From positions 1 through 53,375 of the forward strand of contig JANYJZ010000017.1 of the NCBI GenBank assembly GCA_025358305.1: a stretch of DNA of 53,375 bases. Reading direction: 5' to 3'. Made by a program: the position numbers and the translations under genes. The DNA is from Ignavibacteriota bacterium. GTDB lineage: Bacteria; Bacteroidota; Ignavibacteria; UBA10030; SZUA-254. Shown piece after piece: positions 15,403-24,661 of the stretch; position 1 is the stretch's first letter, and every line of letters begins with the position of its first letter. Below the pieces are notes generated by a model, which saw only the letters and a program-made list of their open reading frames with translations, was not told where the DNA came from and made no database searches.

Positions 15403-16364
15403 CCGAGCTTTCTCCTGAGGATCTCCGCAGGGCCGCCGAGACCGGGGATCCGCCTTCGCCCGCCATACCGTTCATTGACCGGCACGGGATCACGCCCCTT
15501 GCGTTCGCGAGCATCTGCCTCGTCTTCCTGTTCCTGCTCTACCAGGTCGTCGGCGGGACGATATCGTTTCTCCTCTTCGGGCTCTCGCCCGGCCCGGAGG
15601 ACATCTTCGGGCTGCGCGCCGTGACGGGCCTCGGCCAGCTCCTTCTTCTATTCCTGCCGACGCTCCTCCTCGTGCGGCTAGTGTCGTTCTCCCCCAGAGA
15701 GTACCTGCGGCTGCGAGCGCCGCGCCTCCAACCTGTGCTTCTCGCCCTCCTGGGCATCATTTCGCTCCAGCAGATCCTCCAGATCTACCTCGTCCTGCAG
15801 GACAAGATACCTCTGCCCGAGGAACTCGGGCATCAACTCGACCGATACCGCGAGATGGTAGAGGAGTCGATGAAGATGCTCGTGGGCGCGGGGTCCGTTC
15901 CGGAACTTCTCTGGGTCATTCTCGTCATTGCGCTCATCCCCGCCGTCGTTGAGGAGTTCCTTTTCCGCGGCCTCATCCAGCGGAGCATCGAGCGTGGATC
16001 GTCGCCGATCCACGGCGCGATCGTCACGGGGATCGTCTTCGGTGCGTACCATCTTCTTCCATCGTCGATCGTGCCGCTGTCGCTCCTCGGGATCTATCTC
16101 GGCTTTCTCGCCTACCGGTCGGATTGCCTTTGGGTCTCGGTCATCGCGCATTTCTTCAACAATGCTGTGGCCTGCGTCGCGACGTACCTGCGGATGGACG
16201 ACAACGCCGTCCTCACGGGCAACCCCAAGGAGATGTCACTGGCGATGCTTCTCGGCACATTGTGGTTCTTTGGTATCCTGTTCCTCCTGACGACGTATTA
16301 TTTCTTCCGGGTGACGGGCCGGATCGACGAGGATCCCTCTTCGCCAACGGGGTCTAACGCATGA
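15399..16364 (+). CDS. CPBP-family intramembrane metalloprotease
   Basis: A polytopic membrane protein (321 aa) of the CAAX-protease/bacteriocin-processing (CPBP, Abi) family. Motif 1 is EEFLFRG with E185, E186 and R190; motif 2 is FGAYH with H218; motif 3 is HFFNN with H251 and N255, the expected metal-site set. About seven hydrophobic segments are visible, starting near residue 34. It begins at the ATG at 15399, inside the stop of the gene before (ATGA); the frame is open further upstream but only as an out-of-frame reading of that gene. Substrates of bacterial CPBP proteins are mostly unknown. Last gene of the glycosyltransferase operon. Confidence 0.9.
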   Translation: MTELSPEDLRRAAETGDPPSPAIPFIDRHGITPLAFASICLVFLFLLYQVVGGTISFLLFGLSPGPEDIFGLRAVTGLGQLLLLFLPTLLLVRLVSFSPREYLRLRAPRLQPVLLALLGIISLQQILQIYLVLQDKIPLPEELGHQLDRYREMVEESMKMLVGAGSVPELLWVILVIALIPAVVEEFLFRGLIQRSIERGSSPIHGAIVTGIVFGAYHLLPSSIVPLSLLGIYLGFLAYRSDCLWVSVIAHFFNNAVACVATYLRMDDNAVLTGNPKEMSLAMLLGTLWFFGILFLLTTYYFFRVTGRIDEDPSSPTGSNA

Positions 16365-16407
16365 CGCGCCGACATACATTCCCATCACCGAGCAAAAGGA
16401 GTCCCTT

Positions 16408-17355
16408 GTGAGTAACCTTGCCCAGCGGGTACTGACCGCCCTCGTCGCCATTCCCATCATCCTCTGGATCTGCATGGCAGGGGGGATCTTCTTTTTCCTC
16501 TTCGTCGCCGTCATTTCGGCTATGGCCCTGAAGGAGCTCTACGCGCTCGCCGAAGGGAAGGGGGCGAAACCGCTCGTTCCCTTAGGCATCGCGGCCGGAT
16601 TCTGCGTCAACGCGTCGTTCTATTACCCGGCCCTCCGGACGTTCGTCGTGGGGCTCTTCCACGACCGCGGCGTCGAGATCCCGTTCCCGGCGCAGTCCCA
16701 GCTCCTCCTCATGACCCTCCTGGTGACGGTCGTCGTCCTGAGCATCGTCGAGCTCTTCCGCAACAAGGGGTCCGCGATCCTCAATCTGGGCACGACGTTC
16801 CTCGGCATTCTCTACGTCTCCCTCTTCTTTGGGACGTTCATCGGGCTTCGCGAGCTCTTCGTCCCCGGGGACTTCCCCATCCTGCGGTTCCTTCCCGACC
16901 AGGCGACCTACCTGTCGAGCGCGGCCGTTGAGAAGGTCTACCGGTGGGGCGGGTACACCGTCATCTCCGTCTTCGCGATGATCTGGATCTGCGACAGCGC
17001 CGCGTTCCACGCGGGCACGGCGATCGGGAAGCACAAGATGTCCCCCCGCGTCAGCCCGAACAAGAGCTGGGAGGGGGCACTGTTCGGGTTCCTCTTCGCC
17101 ATCGGGACGGCGGTCGCGGCGAAGTACCTCGTCCTGGACTACCTGAGCCTCGGACAGGCTGCCGTCCTCGGGGTGATCGTCGGGACGGTGGGTCAGACCG
17201 GCGACCTCATCGAGTCGCTCATGAAGCGCGACGCGGGCGTCAAGGACTCCTCGGCGCTCATCCCGGGTCACGGCGGGGTGTTCGACCGTTTTGACAGCTT
17301 GCTATTGGTGTCACCTCTTGTGTATCTTTATATAGATTTTATCCTCCTCAGCTGA
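16408..17355 (+). CDS. cdsA: Phosphatidate cytidylyltransferase CdsA
   Basis: CdsA makes CDP-diacylglycerol from phosphatidic acid and CTP, the branch point of phospholipid synthesis. The 315-residue integral membrane protein ends with the CDS signature, here SLMKRDAGVKDSS followed by PGHGGVFDRFDSLL, and has about eight hydrophobic segments. The GTG at 16408 follows an AAAGGAG site (16395-16401) by 6 bases. It is 43 bases after the CPBP gene and 4 bases before rimO, probably in one transcript. Confidence 0.95.
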   Translation: MSNLAQRVLTALVAIPIILWICMAGGIFFFLFVAVISAMALKELYALAEGKGAKPLVPLGIAAGFCVNASFYYPALRTFVVGLFHDRGVEIPFPAQSQLLLMTLLVTVVVLSIVELFRNKGSAILNLGTTFLGILYVSLFFGTFIGLRELFVPGDFPILRFLPDQATYLSSAAVEKVYRWGGYTVISVFAMIWICDSAAFHAGTAIGKHKMSPRVSPNKSWEGALFGFLFAIGTAVAAKYLVLDYLSLGQAAVLGVIVGTVGQTGDLIESLMKRDAGVKDSSALIPGHGGVFDRFDSLLLVSPLVYLYIDFILLS

Positions 17356-17359
17356 GCAC

Positions 17360-18667
17360 ATGCCCGAAAAGAAAGAGATCATCAACGTGATCACGCTGGG
17401 CTGTTCCAAGAACATCGTGGATTCCGAGGTCCTCATGGGGCAGCTCGCCAGAAACAAATTCGGCCTTTCGGCGGATTCGGAAGGGGCGGACGTTGCCGTG
17501 ATCAACACGTGCGGCTTCATCGAAGCGGCGAAGCAGGAATCGATCGACACGATCCTCCAGGCGGTCGCCCTGAAGAAGGAGGGCCGATTGAAGAAGGTCA
17601 TCGTCATGGGGTGCCTCTCCGAGCGGTACGCGGCCGAACTCCGGAAGGAGATCCCTGAGGTGGACGCGTACATCGGGGCGAATAAAATGGACAAGGTCGT
17701 CCTCGAACTGGGGGGCGATCTGAAGCAGGAGCTCCTCGGCGAACGCCTCCTCACCACGCCCACGCATTACGCGTATCTCAAGATCTCCGAAGGATGCGAC
17801 CGCCCCTGCGCGTTCTGTTCGATACCCATCATGCGCGGCGGACACATCTCCAAACCCATGGAACGCATCGTGCTCGAAGCGACGCGTTTGGCGGCCCTCG
17901 GGGTCCGGGAACTCATCCTCATCGCCCAGGACAGCACATACTACGGGCTCGATCTGTACGGGAAGCGCGTCCTCGCGTCACTCCTCGACAAGCTCGGCAC
18001 GGTGGAGGGGATCGAGTGGATTCGGCTCATGTATGCCTTCCCGGCCGGGTTTCCGACGGATATCCTCCGGCAGATCGCCGACAATCCAAAGGTCTGCCGG
18101 TACCTCGATATGCCCGTGCAGCACGTCTCCGATCCGGTGCTCGCCTCGATGCGCCGCGGGATCACCTCGAGCCAGCTTCGGACGCTCATCGCGCAGATCC
18201 GGGAGACCGTCCCGGGGATCGCCCTGCGCTCGACGCTTATCGTCGGGTATCCCGGGGAAGGGGAGAAGGAGTTCCAGGAGCTCCTCGCGTTCGTGAAGGA
18301 GACGGAATTCGACAGGCTGGGCGTCTTCCTCTATTCCCAGGAGGACGGCACGACGGCGTTTCCGCTGGGCGACCCGGTCCCGCAGGCAGTGAAAGAGGAA
18401 CGGCACGCGGCGATCATGGAGGCGCAGCAGGAGATCGCGTTCCGGAAGAACCAGCGCCTCGTCGGCACGACGATGACGGTCCTCGTCGATTCGACGGAAA
18501 ACGGCTCGGCGGTCGGCCGGACCTCCCACGACGCCCCGGAGGTGGACAACGAGGTCACGATCCATTCCGCCGCGGGCCTCACCGTCGGCAACTTCTATCC
18601 CGTGACGATCGTCGAAGCGGAAGAGTACGATCTGTTTGGCATACCGGCGTCATCCGCCGGGACATGA
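17360..18667 (+). CDS. rimO: Ribosomal protein S12 methylthiotransferase RimO
   Basis: RimO is a radical-SAM enzyme that methylthiolates a conserved Asp of ribosomal protein S12. The 435-residue product has the N-terminal UPF0004 domain with its three cluster cysteines (C15, C51, C85), the radical-SAM CxxxCxxC (C146, C150, C153; CDRPCAFC), and a C-terminal TRAM domain from about residue 365. The sequence ITLGCSKNIVDSE at the start separates RimO from MiaB. It lies 4 bases after cdsA. Confidence 0.95.
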   Translation: MPEKKEIINVITLGCSKNIVDSEVLMGQLARNKFGLSADSEGADVAVINTCGFIEAAKQESIDTILQAVALKKEGRLKKVIVMGCLSERYAAELRKEIPEVDAYIGANKMDKVVLELGGDLKQELLGERLLTTPTHYAYLKISEGCDRPCAFCSIPIMRGGHISKPMERIVLEATRLAALGVRELILIAQDSTYYGLDLYGKRVLASLLDKLGTVEGIEWIRLMYAFPAGFPTDILRQIADNPKVCRYLDMPVQHVSDPVLASMRRGITSSQLRTLIAQIRETVPGIALRSTLIVGYPGEGEKEFQELLAFVKETEFDRLGVFLYSQEDGTTAFPLGDPVPQAVKEERHAAIMEAQQEIAFRKNQRLVGTTMTVLVDSTENGSAVGRTSHDAPEVDNEVTIHSAAGLTVGNFYPVTIVEAEEYDLFGIPASSAGT

Positions 18668-18694
18668 TGTCTCCTCTATCCCCGAGGTGCTGAA

Positions 18695-20023
18695 ATGAGA
18701 ACCTGGTCCGCCGCGCAGCCGTTTTCCCGTGTGTTCCGAACGATCGCCGCCTGTTGCCTCATCGCTTCGGCCTCCGTGCAGGCCCAGGACGAGGGACCCA
18801 CGCTCCAGCTCCCCGAATTCTCCCGCTTCTTCGTCGACGCCATGAGCTTCGCCTCGGACTCCGCCGGGGCGAGCCGCCTCGACGTCTACGTCGAGGTCCC
18901 CCACCACAGCCTCCAGTTCACGAAAGAGGGAGATCTCTTCCACGCGGGATTCGAGGTCAACTTGACGCTCTACGACACGACAGAGCACCAGGTCGCCGAC
19001 CGCTTCTGGCGGGATGCGATTGACACGAAGGACTATGAGGTCACGACCTCCCTGAAGATGGCGAAGCTCAGCCTGAAGAGCTTCCTCCTCGCCCCCGGGA
19101 CGTATACGGTCCTGGTCCAGCTGACCGACACGGAGACGAAGAAGACGAGCCGCGTCAAGCGCGTCGCCGTCGTTCGTCCATACAACGCGGATGCGCTCTC
19201 CATTTCGGATCTGATGCTCATCCTTCGGCTCTCCCAGAAGGGGGACGAGAAGGTGATCTCCCCAAATATCGAAGGAAATGTGGGAGAGACGAGCGACAGC
19301 TTCTACGTGTTCTTCGAGGCGTACAACCACCGCGCCCCAGATACCGCCGAGGTCCGCGTGGCGGTCAGGAACATGCGCGGAGAGGTCGTGAGCGCTGACT
19401 CATCCCGGCAGTTCCTCCCGACGGGGAGAAAGGCGTGTTTCGCGAAAGTGACGAGTTCCGGGCTCATCGCCGGGGACTATTCGATCGAGATCCGGGCGAC
19501 GCTCGCCGCGAGCGTCGCGCCGCCGGGGACGCCTGTGCAGACCGCGTTTGCCGCGCGCCCGTGCATCGTCCGTTGGCACGGCGTGCCGGTGTCGATCGTC
19601 GACCTTGACGTCGCCCTCGACGAGCTCCAGTACCTCGCCGACGGGGACAAGATCGACGACATGAAGAAGCTCCCTCCGGACGAAAAGCGGAACGCCTTCC
19701 AGGAGTTTTGGAAGAAGCGCGATCCGTCCCCCAACAGCGAGCGCAACGAACTTATGGAGGAGTACTACTCCCGCGTCGCCTACGCGAACAAGAACTTCGG
19801 CCACTATATGGACGGCTGGAAGACTGACCGCGGTATGGTATATATCATCTTCGGGTCCCCGAGCAACATCGAGCGCCACCCGTTCGATACCGACGCCAAA
19901 CCGTACGAGATCTGGACCTATTACCAGCTTGACCGGGAATTCATCTTCATTGACGCGACGGGATTCGGCGACTATCGGCTGCAGTCTCCGATCTGGGACG
20001 TCTGGCGAACGCGGCCGCGCTAG
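18695..20023 (+). CDS. GWxTD-domain secreted protein
   Basis: A 442-residue exported protein (hydrophobic signal segment within residues 12-30, VFRTIAACCLIASASVQAQ). The C-terminal part has the family signature GWKTDRGMVYIIFGSP (about residues 372-387) preceded by NKNFGHYMD, then a domain with an IWTYYQLDREF strand. The first 300 residues look like immunoglobulin-type beta sandwiches. The GWxTD family is found mainly in FCB and related phyla and has no known activity. The Omp85-type gene begins 16 bases downstream, so the two likely work together at the outer membrane. Confidence 0.9.
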   Translation: MRTWSAAQPFSRVFRTIAACCLIASASVQAQDEGPTLQLPEFSRFFVDAMSFASDSAGASRLDVYVEVPHHSLQFTKEGDLFHAGFEVNLTLYDTTEHQVADRFWRDAIDTKDYEVTTSLKMAKLSLKSFLLAPGTYTVLVQLTDTETKKTSRVKRVAVVRPYNADALSISDLMLILRLSQKGDEKVISPNIEGNVGETSDSFYVFFEAYNHRAPDTAEVRVAVRNMRGEVVSADSSRQFLPTGRKACFAKVTSSGLIAGDYSIEIRATLAASVAPPGTPVQTAFAARPCIVRWHGVPVSIVDLDVALDELQYLADGDKIDDMKKLPPDEKRNAFQEFWKKRDPSPNSERNELMEEYYSRVAYANKNFGHYMDGWKTDRGMVYIIFGSPSNIERHPFDTDAKPYEIWTYYQLDREFIFIDATGFGDYRLQSPIWDVWRTRPR

Positions 20024-20039
20024 GGGGAACTCTTCCGCA

Positions 20040-21776
20040 ATGGTCCGATCCGTCCTTCTCCTCGTCTGCTGCGCCTCCCAGCTGTCGCTCAGCGCTCCCG
20101 CCATCCGTTCCATCCGCTTGAACGGCTGCGCCGCGCGGTCCGAACACGAACTCCTCGGAGCGATCTCTTCGCGTCCCGGCCATCCCTATTCCCCCGCAGC
20201 GCTCCGGGCCGATCTCGCCTCGATCGAGGAGATCTATCACGCGGACGGCTACGCGTTCGCCTCTGCCGGCGTCGACACGCTCCTGTTCACCGGCGACAGC
20301 GCCGCGGTGGACGTGGTACTCGGCATTCGGGAGGGGGACCGGTACCTCGTCGGTGCGATCACGATCGCGGGCCGGCAGGGTCTCCCGGAGGAGCCCGTCC
20401 GCAATGCCATAGCCACTCACGCGGGCTCGATCCTCGCTCCGGAGGCGCTGGAGGCCGATATCGCGAAGATCCTCACGCTCTACGAACGGGCAGGGTACCC
20501 GTTCGCGTCCGTTCGGGTGGCGGCGATCGAGGCGCACGCGGAGACGGCCACGCTCGACGTCCGGCTCCAGATCGACGAAGGCGCCCGTGTGGAGATCACG
20601 GAGATCCGCGTCGAGGGGAACGCCTCGACCCAGGACGAGGTGATCCTCCGGGAAGCGCGGATGCACCTCCCGGAACTCTACGACGAGGAAAAACTCGCGC
20701 GGATCAGCAATCGGCTCAGGAGGCTCAATTTGTTCACCGGCGTGAGCGAGCCGAAGCTTCTCATGTCCGACCGCGGCGGCATCCTCGTCCTCCGGGTCGA
20801 GGAGGGGAGGACGAGCACGTTCGACGGAATCGTCGGTTACGCGCCGGCGCCTCAGGCCGGCGGAAGCGGGGTCGTCGCGGGATCGGTGAATATCGGCCTT
20901 CGGAACCTCTTTGGCACGGCGAGGATCCTCAACGTCCGATGGCAGAAGGACGACCAGGTCTCCCAAGATATACGCCTCCAGTACGTCGAACCGTGGCTGT
21001 TCCATCTGCCGATCAATCTCGGCGGTGCGTTCCAGCAGCGCCAACAGGACACCTCATATCTTCGGCGCGTCGAGGAGCTGCAGTCGAGCATCCTTCTGTC
21101 GGAGTCCTTCTCCCTCGGCGGGTCCGTGGGCCATGAGGAGACGATCCCGTCCGCGGGTGCGGGTCCCCGTCCCGTCGCGAACAGCAGGACGCTCACCGCC
21201 GGCGTCGAGATCCTCTTCGACTCCCGGAATGACAACATCAGTCCCACCTCCGGGATCTATTATCACAATGCCTACGCCATCGGGAACAAGAAGATCCTCG
21301 GGTCGACGCCGCCCGGCGCCTCCGCCGAGGCGTCCGCGCTCCAGCGCGTGAGCCTGGACCTCCAGTGGTACACCTCCCCGGTCGTTCGGAACGTCATTCT
21401 CGTCGGCCTCCACGGGAGGCAGGTGACGAACGACCGCCTCGAAGCGAGCGATCTTTATCGATTCGGCGGCACCAACACGCTCCGGGGCTACCGCGAGCTG
21501 CAGTTCTCCGGCTCGAGGATCGCCTGGACGAACCTCGAATACCGGGTCCTTCTTGCGCCGCGCTCCTTCGCCTTCGGTTTCTTTGACTCGGGCTACTATT
21601 TTCTGCCGGAGGATCCGGCCCTCAGTGCCCCCTCCTCACAGAGCGTCAAGTACGGCTACGGCGTAGGGATCAGGCTCGAGACCGCGCTCGGCAACGTCGG
21701 CGTGAGCTTCGCGCTGGGAGGAGGCGACGGCCTGTCCCAGGGAAAGATCCACTTCGGTCTCATCAATGAGTTCTAA
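20040..21776 (+). CDS. Omp85-family outer membrane protein (BamA/TamA-like)
   Basis: A 578-residue outer membrane protein: signal peptide (VRSVLLLVCCASQLSLSAPA), three POTRA-like repeats (about residues 20-250; for example VEITEIRVEGNASTQDEVI) and a C-terminal 16-strand barrel of the bacterial surface antigen (D15) family with the FGGTNTLRGYRE motif, the conserved RGY loop that plugs the barrel. It is shorter than BamA (which has five POTRA domains), closer to TamA in layout. The ATG at 20040 follows a GGGGGA site; the frame is open upstream but runs within the GWxTD gene. Role: assembly or transport of outer-membrane or surface proteins, by family. It is coupled to the GWxTD gene and followed 3 bases later by rnhB. 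Confidence 0.9.
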   Translation: MVRSVLLLVCCASQLSLSAPAIRSIRLNGCAARSEHELLGAISSRPGHPYSPAALRADLASIEEIYHADGYAFASAGVDTLLFTGDSAAVDVVLGIREGDRYLVGAITIAGRQGLPEEPVRNAIATHAGSILAPEALEADIAKILTLYERAGYPFASVRVAAIEAHAETATLDVRLQIDEGARVEITEIRVEGNASTQDEVILREARMHLPELYDEEKLARISNRLRRLNLFTGVSEPKLLMSDRGGILVLRVEEGRTSTFDGIVGYAPAPQAGGSGVVAGSVNIGLRNLFGTARILNVRWQKDDQVSQDIRLQYVEPWLFHLPINLGGAFQQRQQDTSYLRRVEELQSSILLSESFSLGGSVGHEETIPSAGAGPRPVANSRTLTAGVEILFDSRNDNISPTSGIYYHNAYAIGNKKILGSTPPGASAEASALQRVSLDLQWYTSPVVRNVILVGLHGRQVTNDRLEASDLYRFGGTNTLRGYRELQFSGSRIAWTNLEYRVLLAPRSFAFGFFDSGYYFLPEDPALSAPSSQSVKYGYGVGIRLETALGNVGVSFALGGGDGLSQGKIHFGLINEF

Positions 21777-21779
21777 GCC

Positions 21780-22382
21780 GTGGTAAACTACGCGTACGAG
21801 CGGACCTGCTGGAAACTGGGGGCCGAGACCGTCGCCGGCGTGGACGAGGCGGGCCGAGGACCGCTTGCCGGCCCCGTCGTTGCGGCTGCCGTGATCTTCC
21901 CGGCGGAGGTCTGGATCCACGGCGTCGATGATTCGAAGAAACTGTCTTCGGGCCGCAGGGAGGAACTCAGCGCCCTCATTCGGCAATGCGCCTTGAGCGT
22001 CGGCGTCGGCATCGTTCCGAGCGAGGTCATCGACGAGGTCAACATCTATCAGGCGACGCTTCGGGCGATGGCCGAAGCCGTCGGGCGACTCTCCCCGCAG
22101 CCCCGGCATCTCCTCATCGACGGGCCGCGCTACCAGAAGAGCGCCATCCCCTACAACGCGATCGTCGGAGGTGACGCACTCTGCTTCTCGATCGCTGCCG
22201 CGTCGATCATCGCGAAGGTGGAACGAGACGCGATCATGCGGGCCTACGATGCGGAATTTCCACAATACGGATTTGCGAAGCACAAGGGGTACGGCACGCA
22301 GGCACATCGCGACGCGATACGCGCGCACGGGCCGTGCCCCATCCACCGCAGGAGCTTCCGGATGCCCGCCTCCGGCGCGTGA
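21780..22382 (+). CDS. rnhB: Ribonuclease HII
   Basis: RNase HII removes ribonucleotides from DNA. The 200-residue protein has the GVDEAGRGPLAGPVVAAAV motif with D22 and E23, then D114 (LLIDG) and D132 (GGDAL), together the DEDD metal-binding active site. GTG start at 21780, three bases after the Omp85 stop. A GC-rich hairpin overlaps its stop codon. Confidence 0.95.
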   Translation: MVNYAYERTCWKLGAETVAGVDEAGRGPLAGPVVAAAVIFPAEVWIHGVDDSKKLSSGRREELSALIRQCALSVGVGIVPSEVIDEVNIYQATLRAMAEAVGRLSPQPRHLLIDGPRYQKSAIPYNAIVGGDALCFSIAAASIIAKVERDAIMRAYDAEFPQYGFAKHKGYGTQAHRDAIRAHGPCPIHRRSFRMPASGA

Positions 22383-22391
22383 TGCGCCGGA
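22371..22391 (+). terminator. Possible weak terminator at the rnhB stop
   Basis: An 8-bp perfect stem (22371-22378 with 22384-22391) spans the rnhB TGA, followed by a pyrimidine-rich stretch with only three consecutive T. It could reduce readthrough from the long operon into cstA, which has its own promoter just downstream. Confidence 0.35.
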
Positions 22392-22404
22392 AGCTCTTTC
22401 GTCA

Positions 22405-22433
22405 TTGACTCTGTCGTAAAAAAACGGTATCGT
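22405..22433 (+). promoter_or_regulatory. Putative promoter of cstA
   Basis: TTGACT (22405-22410) and TATCGT (22428-22433) are 17 bases apart. Transcription would start near 22440, about 87 bases before the cstA ATG. The rest of the gap (22441-22526) shows nothing else recognisable. Confidence 0.5.
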
Positions 22434-22526
22434 GTCACCGGCGTGGTTGCGGACGTTCCTCTCCGGTCGAGTGACGGGAGGCGCGGTGCGGCGGCCGCGG
22501 AGTCGATCACTCATCCGGAACAGACT

Positions 22527-24200
22527 ATGAGCCTCCCTCTCCTTGCGGTCTCCTTTCTCGTCCTCCTCGTCGCGGCCTACCACCTGTACGGCCGATGGGT
22601 CGCGCGCCAGTTCGCCATCAACGACGAGACCCCGACCCCGGCGCACACGATGAGCGACGGGGTCGACTATGTCCCGACCTCGAAGTTCTACCTCTTCGCG
22701 CAGCACTTTTCGGCGATCGCGGCCGCCGGTCCGATCGCCGGTCCGATCCTCGCCTGCCAGTCGTGGGGGTGGCTGCCGTGTCTCTTCTGGATCAGCCTCG
22801 GCGTGGTCTTCATCGGGGCCGTCCACGACTTCAGTACGCTTACTGCGTCGGTGCGGCACGGTGCGCTTTCCATCGCGGAGATCACGAAGGAGCACCTCGG
22901 TCCGAAAGCGGGCCTCGCAATGATGCTCTTCATCTGGATAGCCCTCATCTACGTCATCGTGGCGTTCGCGGACATCACTGCCTCGAGCTTCACCGGAGTG
23001 ACGGAGGAGCTCGCCGGCTCGCAGCTCTCCTTCAATCCCGGCGGTGCCGTCGCGGCGGCCTCGATCATGTACCTCCTCCTCGCCGTGGTCCTCGGCGTCG
23101 TCCAGCGGCTCTTCAACCCGCCGCTCTGGCTCGTCACCATCACCTTTGTCCCGATGACCCTCGCGCTGTCCTGGTTTGGGACGCAGATCTCTCAGTTCTT
23201 CCTCCTCGACGGACGCACCTGGGGCATCCTCATCCTCCTCTACTGCGGCGTGGCGTCGGTCATCCCCGTCTGGGCGCTGCTCCAGCCGAGGGGTTACCTC
23301 GGGGGGTTCGTGCTCTACCTCGCTCTCGGCCTCGGCGTCATCGGGGTCTTCTTCGGCGGCTACGAGATCAAGGCGGCGGCATTCACGACGTGGGATTTTG
23401 GGGGGATGACGGGGTCTTTGTTCCCGTTCCTCTTCGTGACGATCGCCTGCGGGGCCTGCTCCGGGTTTCACGGGCTGGTCTGTTCCGGGACGACGTCGAA
23501 GCAGGTCGACCGGGAGTCGCACATGCAAAGCGTCGGGTACGGCGGGATGCTCGCAGAGGCGTTCGTCGCGCTCATCGCGCTCGTCACGATCATGATCGTG
23601 ACCCCCGAGGAGATCAAGGGCCTGAAACCGGGGACGATCTACGGGAACGGGATCGGCGGCTTCATGACGATCCTTATCGGGAAGAAGAACCTCCAGTTCG
23701 CCATCACATTCGGTGCGATGGCGTTCTCGACGTTCGTATTCGACACGCTCGACGTCTGCACGCGGCTCGGCCGCTACATCCTGCAGGAACTTTTTCGCTG
23801 GAAATCGCGCGCGGGGGCCCTCGGCGCGACGGCGATTACAGTGGCGCTGCCGGCGTATTTTCTCCTCTTCTCAAAGGAGGGGGCCTGGGTGAAGTTCTGG
23901 ACGCTCTTCGGGGCGTCGAACCAGCTCCTGGCGGCGCTCTCGCTGCTTGCCGTCACGATCTGGCTCTACCGTTCGCGCAGGAGGATATGGTTCACCATCC
24001 TGCCGATGCTGTTCGTGCTCGTGATAACGCTCTGGTCACTCGGGAGTATCGTGCTGGCGAATCTTCAGGCGGCGGACGGGGCGGGCATGGAGACGATCAT
24101 CGCGGCGACGGCGTGCGCGTTCATCCTGCTCGCGCTCTACCTCGCCGTGACGGCGCTCGTGGCCGTACGCGAGGAACGCGTGCGGCGGGCCCGCGCCTAG
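22527..24200 (+). CDS. cstA: Carbon starvation protein CstA (pyruvate/peptide transporter family)
   Basis: A polytopic inner-membrane protein of 557 residues, the short form of the CstA family (E. coli CstA has 701). It has the family's DGVDYVPTSKFYLFAQHFSA segment near residue 45, followed by AGPIAGPILA, and the CGACSGFHGLVCSGTTSKQ motif in the middle, with about 15 hydrophobic segments. Members import pyruvate and perhaps peptides and are induced in starvation. The ATG at 22527 is preferred: the upstream in-frame stretch from 22443 encodes an Arg/Gly-rich sequence unlike the family. A promoter lies about 95-120 bases upstream. Confidence 0.92.
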   Translation: MSLPLLAVSFLVLLVAAYHLYGRWVARQFAINDETPTPAHTMSDGVDYVPTSKFYLFAQHFSAIAAAGPIAGPILACQSWGWLPCLFWISLGVVFIGAVHDFSTLTASVRHGALSIAEITKEHLGPKAGLAMMLFIWIALIYVIVAFADITASSFTGVTEELAGSQLSFNPGGAVAAASIMYLLLAVVLGVVQRLFNPPLWLVTITFVPMTLALSWFGTQISQFFLLDGRTWGILILLYCGVASVIPVWALLQPRGYLGGFVLYLALGLGVIGVFFGGYEIKAAAFTTWDFGGMTGSLFPFLFVTIACGACSGFHGLVCSGTTSKQVDRESHMQSVGYGGMLAEAFVALIALVTIMIVTPEEIKGLKPGTIYGNGIGGFMTILIGKKNLQFAITFGAMAFSTFVFDTLDVCTRLGRYILQELFRWKSRAGALGATAITVALPAYFLLFSKEGAWVKFWTLFGASNQLLAALSLLAVTIWLYRSRRRIWFTILPMLFVLVITLWSLGSIVLANLQAADGAGMETIIAATACAFILLALYLAVTALVAVREERVRRARA

Positions 24201-24218
24201 AACCCGGAGACGAGGGAA

Positions 24219-24602
24219 TTACTGTTTACTCTGGAGGTGCGCCCGCTTCATCCGGCGGACGACGATGCTCCGGCCGACGAAGCCCCCAAAATAGCTGGCG
24301 GAAAGCGCCAAGGCTGGGAGGAAGACGAGGAACGACGCAGCGAGAGAGGTGTCCTCCGGGCGCTTCCCAAAAAGCCAGAGCCACCCAAGATAGAGGATGC
24401 TTGGCATGACCGCGATGAAGCCGATCCGTGACGCATTCAGGGGCCAGCGAAGGCTTGCAAACAATCCCACGAGCGCGTACGAGATGCACGTGCCCGCCAT
24501 GAGTCCAAACTGGCCGCCGTAGAGGTTCGCGGCCACAGAGACGATGAGCGCAACGACGGCGCCAAAGAGCACGAAGGGTATTGCCTGGTTCGTCTTGGTC
24601 AT
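24219..24602 (-). CDS. Small four-helix membrane protein, unknown function
   Basis: A 127-residue protein with four hydrophobic segments (roughly residues 9-27, 33-50, 60-77, 87-107) and a basic C-terminus (VVRRMKRAHLQSKQ), the layout of small unknown inner-membrane proteins. I do not recognise the family. It lies 59 bases downstream of the thiolase gene on the same strand and converges on cstA with an 18-base gap. Confidence 0.7.
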   Translation of the reverse strand: MTKTNQAIPFVLFGAVVALIVSVAANLYGGQFGLMAGTCISYALVGLFASLRWPLNASRIGFIAVMPSILYLGWLWLFGKRPEDTSLAASFLVFLPALALSASYFGGFVGRSIVVRRMKRAHLQSKQ

Positions 24603-24661
24603 GTGAGTCCTTTCAGATGTAGAGAATGACGTCTGCGGTCTTCATTGGTCACACCTATCCA

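Noticed and set aside
21636-24409. Frames of about 600 codons opposite Omp85/rnhB/cstA (minus) and in another frame of cstA (plus)
   Set aside because: Compositions are strongly biased (Arg, Asp, His, Pro), no recognisable domains, and the overlapped genes have clear motifs and starts.
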